From contig NZ_FQVO01000017.1 in assembly GCF_900129385.1 (NCBI RefSeq), positions 16,954 to 80,953 on the forward strand: a DNA stretch of 64,000 bases. The letters are read 5' to 3'. Shown here in pieces: positions 59,201 through 64,000 of this stretch (its first letter is position 1; each line of letters opens with the position of its first letter). Made by a program: the position numbers and the translations under genes. A model generated the notes under the pieces. It did no database searches, had not been told where the DNA came from, and saw only the letters and a program-made list of their open reading frames with translations. This DNA is from Chryseobacterium takakiae. Its GTDB lineage: Bacteria > Bacteroidota > Bacteroidia > Flavobacteriales > Weeksellaceae.

Positions 59201-61030
59201 GATCTGGGTTCCGGGAGTATTGGTAAAATAATTCATGTTCAGGTAATTCACATCAGCATTTACATTCATTGAAATTCTTGACGTGCTGAAATCAATTAAT
59301 CCTTTGATATTGGCTTTTGCCTGTTCATCATTCACGGTGATGAGTCCGTTGTATTTTTTATGATCAAGAAGACCTTCCAGATAGACGTTGTTGATTTCTT
59401 TATTCATGATTTCAACGCTGGTAATCCTTGACTTTGTTGTCAGTTTCATGGTGTTAACATCGAAACTCTGCCCATTAATATCAAATCTTCCGGAAATTAA
59501 ACCTACTGATTTATTTTTTGTGATCACAGAAGTGTTTAAGTCTTTCACTTCAGCAATTCCGACGTATTTTGGCATTGATGAGCTGTACTCTGTTAATGAA
59601 AACTGAGTAATTTTAGCCTGCCCGATTCCGGTAATGAGGTTCCCGTTGGCAACATATACCTTATTCGGATTAACACTTGCCGTTCCATTGTATTTTAGTT
59701 TGCCGAAATCATCCGCGAAGTTTTTCATTTTTACAGCAATGAATGAGGGCATCATGGCTTTAAGATCTTTATAGGTAAAATCTGCTGAAAGATCCGGGGT
59801 TTCGATTAAAAAGTTGCCTTTTAACAATCTGTCAACTTTCATAGTTTTAGTTGCGATATTCACATCCGGATTTCTGATCAGGAAATGATCCAATCTGAAA
59901 TTATTCAGCGGACCGGCCATTTTTCCGGAAATATTAAACGGCTTGAAATTATCCCAGTTGGTCACGAAATAGCTGATATCGTAACCACTCAGCTGACTTC
60001 CCTGGATGAGGTTCATTTCCCATTTTACTTTGTCGGCAAAATCTGCCCAGGAACCGTCATCATGAAGATTAAATTTTATATCACCCTGTAAAAGCGAATG
60101 ATCTGTATTTAACGTCAGATCTTTTAACGAAAGATAATCCGGTGTCATGGAAAGCTCTGTAGAGAATGTATCCACAAAATGAGATTTGCCCCATCGTTTG
60201 GTCGTAAAGGACATATTGTTGATCAGTGCCGAAATATTTCTACCGTTAACTTTTACATTCGGTGCTTTGAGATTAAAGTGGGTTGCCGTTAACCATTTTC
60301 CTTTTTCTCCCGGAGAATTTAAATTCACAATGGAAACTTTAGAATCAAGGATCTGCAGTCTTGAATCCAGCTGAAAAGGAGGTTTGTTGGGATCTCTTTT
60401 TTTACCGCTGTCGAACAACTGCGTGAAACGGATAAAATTTGAAATGCTGTCGCCTTTATAAGTAATAACTTTTACATCGGCATTTTTTAGCGTAAGGGAA
60501 TTAAAACTTAGCGAATTGTTTTTGGTAATGTTGCTAAATAAAGAAAGCCAGTTTGAATTGGCAATAAATTCTTTGGACTGGATAAAATCGTAGCCTTTGT
60601 AATCTTTGATTTTTAAGCCTTTAACCTTAACGTTTCCGAAAAAATTAACCTCAACGCTTTCTGTTGACATCTGGGCTTTGAAGTCCCTGTTTACGACCTG
60701 CAGCGCCTGATCGGCAGCCCATTGTTTGGTAACGGGTAGGTTTATTGCAATAAAAATGGCAGCAACAAGGCCGAGGCCCAGCCAGAAAAGAATCAAAAGC
60801 AAACGCGCCCACCATGAATAACTGGTAACATCTTTCACCGCCTGTTTTCCGAACTCTTCAGCCGTTTCCACCGGATGCTTAATGGCGTCGGAAGCCAGTT
60901 CAGAAGCTTCTTTTACGGTCCCCTTCACTTTTTCTCCGGCGTTTTCCACGGCCTTTTGTACCTGATTACCTAAGTTTTCAGCTACTGATTTTTTGTTCTC
61001 ATTCTCGTTATTATTCTCTAACTTTGCCAT
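56234..61030 (-). CDS. TamB-like translocation and assembly module protein
   Basis: A 1598-residue protein from the start at 61030 (MAKLENNNENENKK); a longer frame to 61141 would run far into tsaD. A Lys/Glu-rich amphipathic N terminus precedes one membrane span (about 77-97, ARLLLILFWLGLGLVAAIFI), then a very long periplasmic beta-rich region of repeated AsmA/DUF490-like units (NGKMSMSSINDLTLDVEANR, GLANGSVQIRMDKSTLQ) and the conserved C-terminal TamB domain (from about 1200, KGTTVNVLIGDEVGNITVKG, SGYNILLKQLGSVLNTMSNE). It should move lipids or assemble outer-membrane proteins. A basic C-terminal tail (KKKKKVKN) is unusual. Confidence 0.92.
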   Translation of the reverse strand: MAKLENNNENENKKSVAENLGNQVQKAVENAGEKVKGTVKEASELASDAIKHPVETAEEFGKQAVKDVTSYSWWARLLLILFWLGLGLVAAIFIAINLPVTKQWAADQALQVVNRDFKAQMSTESVEVNFFGNVKVKGLKIKDYKGYDFIQSKEFIANSNWLSLFSNITKNNSLSFNSLTLKNADVKVITYKGDSISNFIRFTQLFDSGKKRDPNKPPFQLDSRLQILDSKVSIVNLNSPGEKGKWLTATHFNLKAPNVKVNGRNISALINNMSFTTKRWGKSHFVDTFSTELSMTPDYLSLKDLTLNTDHSLLQGDIKFNLHDDGSWADFADKVKWEMNLIQGSQLSGYDISYFVTNWDNFKPFNISGKMAGPLNNFRLDHFLIRNPDVNIATKTMKVDRLLKGNFLIETPDLSADFTYKDLKAMMPSFIAVKMKNFADDFGKLKYNGTASVNPNKVYVANGNLITGIGQAKITQFSLTEYSSSMPKYVGIAEVKDLNTSVITKNKSVGLISGRFDINGQSFDVNTMKLTTKSRITSVEIMNKEINNVYLEGLLDHKKYNGLITVNDEQAKANIKGLIDFSTSRISMNVNADVNYLNMNYFTNTPGTQIVSGQVNGKMSMSSINDLTLDVEANRIGFATATQKYYIPTAKLKTFMENGGRVIDVDAPGAVNGKVSGRYNLGDLAGMVENGLNKILVGPAPRKMYRGQSFAMDFDVQQGLVSYFLPDLKLPQGAKVEGQYDGNSNNLILNLDAASLKYIMTKTREITDADRAIAAANPAYTINERDNVTRDSAMVDSVMVRINTANLDEQIFARINRLQYNKNILKDVTLSGRNENNTLLHLAAKFKHGSPEDELDDTMKEYAINVNQSTNAGGDFIFRFEPTEVKFNEVTWAIDTSPELNHSITYRKKEKDFDIRNLRIYSDNSSLLVKEAQFKSAKDFYLDAEVNDFSIEKLLEMQPGGNAMNIKGLANGSVQIRMDKSTLQPLVDMTIDDIMMNGNDMGDITISATNGFSLNVYDVDIRVNSAGVIGNNSLHVTGTVNNNTSSPTIDLTAEMRDFDIAFAQQFVTTVFGNLRGKATGDLKISGKFSNLDYSGDIALKGFGLKLLFTGVDYSFDDTVIPLSKGLAILNNIGVRDGRTNSSGNISGAIQFETLSSMGVNLVMRADNLLVLNTTQKDYDLFWGRVYGQGDLYVDGPVSGLSLSTPNMKALSGSTFTFNSGSTSNVEEFKMLRFLKEGKDGLVTLEDKKKSGANMNIDFALDVDKGTTVNVLIGDEVGNITVKGAAEKLRFQMSRQGNIAMNGMYKVENGTFVSKAILNKTFQIEKGSSIRWDGDAMKPALDITANYVRMVSNAGDYLNMGSLQPISILLQANITQSLVDPQVELDVTALDVSSQVKETLAAKMSQEGEKVLQFGSVLLLNSFNVSRTGGVDVDVAGVAESSGYNILLKQLGSVLNTMSNEFQIDLNYVKGDQYSNTGDRANAGVSFALSPRIKVKTGLGIPLTKTENTEANYLSGEGTIEYDISKKNDGSLVLRGYSKPSNIGVINGAGSNGTANQAYGGGIVWSKSFNSLFKKKKKVKNAPDDKTVIKTDSVKSTTK
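61019..61026 (+). promoter_or_regulatory. -7 element (TAACTTTG) for tsaD inside the tamB 5' coding region
   Basis: TAACTTTG ends 8 bases before the tsaD ATG (61035) and lies within the second to fourth codons of the divergent gene. The tsaD mRNA would be leaderless or nearly so. Confidence 0.55.
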
Positions 61031-61034
61031 TATT

Positions 61035-62051
61035 ATGAGCGACTCTATAATTTTAGGTATTGAATCGTCCTGCGACGATACATCAGCAGCTATCATCAAG
61101 GGAAATTCTATTCTGTCGAACATTGCTGCAAACCAGGCCATCCATAAAGAATATGGTGGTGTTGTTCCTGAGCTTGCATCACGTGCTCACCAGCAGAATA
61201 TCATTCCGGTTGTTGAAAAATCTCTAACTAAAGCAAATATACAACAAAATGCAATTTCCGCGATAGGATTTACCAGAGGCCCCGGCCTTTTGGGATCTCT
61301 TCTTGTGGGAACTTCCTTTGCTAAGTCTTTGGCAATGAGCTTAGACGTTCCGCTGATCGAAGTAAATCACCTTCAGGCACATATTTTAGCGCATTTCATT
61401 GAGGATGCAAATCCTATGCCGCCCAAATTTCCTTTTTTATGCCTTACCGTAAGCGGCGGACACACGATGATCGTTTTGGTGAAAGACTATTTTGATATGG
61501 AAATTATCGGGAAAACAACTGATGACGCAGCAGGTGAAGCTTTCGATAAAATCGGAAAAACTTTCGACCTTGACTATCCTGCCGGGCCTATTATCGACAA
61601 GCTTGCCAGAGAGGGTAATCCGGACAGCTTTAAATTTAATAAACCCAAACTGGAGCAATATGATTATTCTTTCAGCGGAATCAAAACTTCGGTATTGTAT
61701 TTTATTCAGAAAGAAGTAAAAAAAGATCCGGATTTTATTAAAAATAATATTAATGATCTTTGTGCTTCGGTGCAGAAATCCATCATCGAAATCCTGATGA
61801 ACAAGCTTGAAAAGGCTGCGAAAGATTTACATATTAATGAGGTTGCCATTGCAGGCGGAGTTTCTGCAAATTCAGCTTTGAGAAAAGCGATGCAGGACAA
61901 CCATGAAAAACTGGGCTGGAATATTTATATCCCGAAATTTGAGTACACCACCGACAATGCCGCGATGATTGCGATGGTAGCTCAGCTGAAGTTTGAACGA
62001 GGAGAGTTTACGGATTTGAGAACCAGTGCAACGGCGAAATACGATTTATGA
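61035..62051 (+). CDS. tsaD: tRNA N6-adenosine threonylcarbamoyltransferase TsaD
   Basis: A 338-residue ASKHA-fold enzyme that places threonylcarbamoyl on A37 of ANN-decoding tRNAs. The start MSDSIILGIESSCDDTSAAI is typical; metal ligands lie in VNHLQAHILAHF (two His), and LTVSGGHTMIVL, DDAAGEAFDK and KYEYTTDNAAMIA-like EYTTDNAAMIAMV (Asp) complete the site. The start codon is 4 bases from the divergent tamB-like start. It overlaps the next gene by 4 bases and leads an operon with a small unknown gene and rsmE. Confidence 0.97.
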   Translation: MSDSIILGIESSCDDTSAAIIKGNSILSNIAANQAIHKEYGGVVPELASRAHQQNIIPVVEKSLTKANIQQNAISAIGFTRGPGLLGSLLVGTSFAKSLAMSLDVPLIEVNHLQAHILAHFIEDANPMPPKFPFLCLTVSGGHTMIVLVKDYFDMEIIGKTTDDAAGEAFDKIGKTFDLDYPAGPIIDKLAREGNPDSFKFNKPKLEQYDYSFSGIKTSVLYFIQKEVKKDPDFIKNNINDLCASVQKSIIEILMNKLEKAAKDLHINEVAIAGGVSANSALRKAMQDNHEKLGWNIYIPKFEYTTDNAAMIAMVAQLKFERGEFTDLRTSATAKYDL

Positions 62052-62443
62052 AAATTCTTTTAGAAGAAAAAATATTAGGGACACAATCTAAGAAAAATTC
62101 AAAATATTATTGGATCTTAGAAACGGTTACGGGAAAAAATGATGCTACGGAGCTTTACGTAGATTATTTTCCGTCCAGCTCCGAAACGGGATATATCCAG
62201 GACGTAAAAGATGAAATTATACAAAAAATAAATGCTGAAAATATTTTCAGCTTTCCCTACGAACCCAAAGAAGGAGATTATTTATCCATTAAAAACAATT
62301 TAAGAAAACAGGAATATTTAAATCTGATTTATCTTAATAACCATTGGATCGAAGAAATATACATTTGTTCTTACCGAAATTGTGATACGGATATTTACAC
62401 GACCATAAAAACAGGAGTTGCTTTTTTAACGCAAGATGTATGA
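62048..62443 (+). CDS. Conserved-looking small protein of unknown function
   Basis: A 131-residue acidic soluble protein, starting MKILLEEKILGTQSKKNSKY with ELYVDYFPSSSETGYIQDVK and YNLIYLNNHWIEEI-like segments (LNLIYLNNHWIEEIYICSYR). It has no signal peptide or known motif. It overlaps tsaD by 4 bases (ATGA) and rsmE by 4 bases, so it is translationally coupled in a three-gene RNA-modification operon. A role in RNA modification is only guilt by association. Confidence 0.75.
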   Translation: MKILLEEKILGTQSKKNSKYYWILETVTGKNDATELYVDYFPSSSETGYIQDVKDEIIQKINAENIFSFPYEPKEGDYLSIKNNLRKQEYLNLIYLNNHWIEEIYICSYRNCDTDIYTTIKTGVAFLTQDV

Positions 62444-63144
62444 AACTATTCTACGGAAAAATTGAAGGAAACCGAGTAACGATCAATGACGAAGAACAGC
62501 AGCACATTGTAAAGGTGCTTCGGATGAAGGAAGATGAAGAAATTTATATAACCGACGGAAAAGGAAATCTTGCTTTCGGAAAACTGATGATTGAAGGTAA
62601 AAAAGCAATGATCTCGGTTGATGAAATTAAAACCGGACTGCCGGATTTTCATCCTCAACTGCACATCGCCATTGCTCCTACGAAAAATATCGACCGTATT
62701 GAGTTTTTTACAGAAAAAGCCGTAGAAATGGGAATTTCTGAAATTACTATTTTACAAACTGAAAAAACGGAACGTAAAAACCTGAATATCGACAAACTGA
62801 GAAAACAGGCAATTGCCGCATCCAAGCAAAGCCTGAGGTTTCATTTTCCGGTTATTAATGACAGCATTAAACTCCAGGATTTTTTAAAGACGATCAGTTC
62901 CGAGCATACATTTGTGGCTCACTGCCACGAAAATCTTCACCGGATTGCCTTAAACGAGATCCCTAAACTTGACCAGATGACTTTCCTCATCGGCCCTGAA
63001 GGTGATTTTTCTGAAAAGGAGATCAAATTATTAGCTGATCATGATGTGAAAGCTGTTTCTTTAGGCAATCAGCGGCTAAGAACTGAAACAGCGGGAATTT
63101 TTGTAGCGGCTTGGAATTATGGCAATTTACAGAATTTTCGGTGA
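62440..63144 (+). CDS. rsmE: 16S rRNA m3U1498 methyltransferase RsmE
   Basis: A 234-residue SPOUT-class methyltransferase. The N-terminal PUA-like region has EEQQHIVKVLRMKEDEEIYI; the SPOUT knot has HIAIAPTKNIDRIEFFTEKA with VEMGISEITILQTEKTERKN, LIGPEGDFSEKEI (SAM loop) and LGNQRLRTETAGIFVA. Methylates U1498 of 16S rRNA in the ribosomal decoding area. It closes the tsaD operon and overlaps the preceding gene by 4 bases. Confidence 0.96.
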   Translation: MKLFYGKIEGNRVTINDEEQQHIVKVLRMKEDEEIYITDGKGNLAFGKLMIEGKKAMISVDEIKTGLPDFHPQLHIAIAPTKNIDRIEFFTEKAVEMGISEITILQTEKTERKNLNIDKLRKQAIAASKQSLRFHFPVINDSIKLQDFLKTISSEHTFVAHCHENLHRIALNEIPKLDQMTFLIGPEGDFSEKEIKLLADHDVKAVSLGNQRLRTETAGIFVAAWNYGNLQNFR

Positions 63145-63266
63145 GGTTTATCTGATAGAAAATGTTGCTTTATAATAATTCACCGCAAAAGCGGTTGTTT
63201 TTGTTATCTGCTTACGGACGACAAATGCGCCAGAGCGGTAGTTTTCTGCTGGTACGTTGAGATTCA

Positions 63267-63769
63267 TCAATAAGTATTTTCACTCAATGCCTGAGCATTG
63301 TGATCAATCAGCGTCCCAAAAGGATAGTATGTATTGTTCGAAACAATCTCTCCAGGAATGAAAGAATCGGTGCAGGCCATGCCTCCGTCTCCCGTAGGAT
63401 AACAATTCGAGACCCTTGTATCCCTTCCTCTTATCGTTCCGTCATGGTCTGAATCTGCATAGCCGATTCGTACATTCCCCAGATGATCTACATAATTGTA
63501 AACATACAACCGCAACAATGTGTCATAATACCCTTCCGAGGTCGGGATGATCCTCAGCTTGATTCCATCATTGGTGGTGGCTCCCGTTTCATCTTCCCAG
63601 GCATAGGTAAATTTATACTGGAAACCATCCAGATAATCTGTCTGCAACCCTCCAAAGAGCTCTTCACTTTCACTCCGTCTGCCCGATACAAATAATCCGT
63701 TATCTGAGCATTCTGAGTGATCTTCTTTGGTAAATTTAAGTAATTATGCCATAGATGATATTCTATTCT
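63267..63769 (-). pseudogene. RHS repeat-associated protein fragment, truncated and frameshifted
   Basis: Read on the minus strand, NYLNLPKKITQNAQITDYLY then RADGVKVK (about 63763-63662) is an RHS/YD repeat. The reading continues one phase away as ELFGGLQTDYLDGFQYKFTY, YNYVDHLGNVRIGYADSDHD and the core NNTYYPFGTLID before a stop at 63267. The YxYxDHLGNVR and YYPFG patterns identify the core of an RHS polymorphic toxin or wall-associated protein. A frameshift lies near 63662, thousands of upstream residues are missing, and the protein ends soon after the core, so it is a relic. Confidence 0.75.
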
Positions 63770-63841
63770 TATGGTAAAATGCTTACTAAAAAAAAATAAA
63801 TATTTCTTTAATAAAAACGTTGTTGCTTTATAAAACACAAA

Positions 63842-63877
63842 GAAGCCGTCTCATTTCACGATTCGGCTTCATTTTTT
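63842..63877. mobile_element. Inverted-repeat end of an insertion sequence, likely
   Basis: GAAGCCG (63842-63848) and CGGCTTC (63864-63870) form a hairpin with the GAGACGGCTTC word (minus strand), which resembles IS termini, and a T run follows on plus. It lies between the transposase 3' end and the RHS relic and marks where the element stops. The true terminal repeat needs the other end, outside the window. Confidence 0.4.
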
Positions 63878-63936
63878 GATATTATTGTTATTCAAATTAT
63901 TTTGGAATTTTCTTTGCGATCATTGAAAATGGCTTA

Positions 63937-64000
63937 TTAGGCGACTCTCTTTCTTAAATTGTGGGCTAAAGCATGCAATCCGAACTCAATTTCTACTTTT
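63937..64000 (-). CDS. Transposase 3' end (IS1182/IS4-like), truncated by window edge
   Basis: The last 20 codons before a double stop (TAA TAA) read KVEIEFGLHALAHNLRKRVA. The GLHALAHNLRK tail is characteristic of IS1182-type transposase C-termini. The gene extends past base 64000. Together with the flanking repeat and the RHS relic this marks the right end as a mobile-element-affected region. Confidence 0.7.
   Translation of the reverse strand, partial: KVEIEFGLHALAHNLRKRVA

Noticed and set aside
60993..61034. Longer 5' end for tsaD
   Set aside because: The extension overlaps the divergent gene, contains the promoter element, and is not part of TsaD proteins, which begin close to the ILGIESSCDDT segment.
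61031..61141. Longer 5' end for the tamB-like gene
   Set aside because: It would run into tsaD, lacks a membrane-protein N terminus, and MAKLENNNENENKK is a better start.
1..64000. CRISPR arrays and tRNA/rRNA genes
   Set aside because: No spaced direct repeats of CRISPR type and no tRNA cloverleaf or rRNA signature was seen in the intergenic spaces; the only tandem repeat (25.9-26.1 kb) has no spacers.

Overview
This 64 kb window reads as chromosome of a Chryseobacterium-like member of the Flavobacteriia (Bacteroidota). The evidence is AT-rich, densely packed DNA and recurrent TAnnTTTG -7 promoter elements instead of sigma70 -10 boxes. Family signatures agree: a PNGase F-type glycosidase joined to a GLPGLI-like domain, split transketolase, M16 peptidase tandems, tyrosine catabolism genes, a GG-leader small peptide, and an RHS relic with the YYPFG core. 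No rRNA, tRNA or CRISPR array was seen. Species cannot be named from the sequence alone.

Layout. 1-3.7 kb: tyrosine degradation (hppD cut by the window edge, a small exported protein, fahA, a flavin reductase-like protein). 3.8-9.4 kb: a Cys-rich double-glycine-leader peptide, a HipA-like kinase/DUF3037 pair, and four serine hydrolases. 9.5-17.1 kb: a TonB-dependent receptor, a UvrD/PcrA helicase, and a PAS histidine kinase with a single-domain response regulator. 17.4-21.3 kb: two complementary M16 peptidases and secG. 21.7-25.9 kb: recR heading a surface-polysaccharide gene set on the minus strand. 26.2-32.9 kb: housekeeping and envelope genes, a toxin-antitoxin pair with a frameshifted toxin, and a ferredoxin/ferredoxin reductase pair. 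33.2-40.7 kb: a membrane histidine kinase with a LuxR-type regulator, pheS, YceI, an orphan ABC ATPase, a GC-rich hairpin repeat, yjdM and rsmB-like. 40.8-47.2 kb: PNGase F-like protein, asnB, an exported protein and an MFS exporter. 47.5-51.3 kb: a redox/electrophile-stress gene set (two pirins, two small GNAT-like proteins, FMN reductase, mini-ferredoxin, OsmC). 51.5-63.1 kb: a sodium/solute symporter, split transketolase, Lrp/AsnC regulator, a large TamB-like protein divergent from tsaD, and rsmE. 63.2-64 kb: a broken RHS fragment abutting the 3' end of a transposase.

The most notable points are the PNGase F-like two-domain protein, the HipA-like/DUF3037 pair, the GG-leader Cys-rich peptide, the 25-bp-arm GC-rich hairpin element (38.5 kb), the frameshifted ParE-type toxin beside an intact antitoxin, a 42-bp coding-phase tandem repeat (26 kb), a candidate small RNA before asnB, and the tamB/tsaD start codons only 4 bp apart. 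Many starts were reset downstream of the longest open frame because a TAnnTTTG element or a signal peptide decided them.
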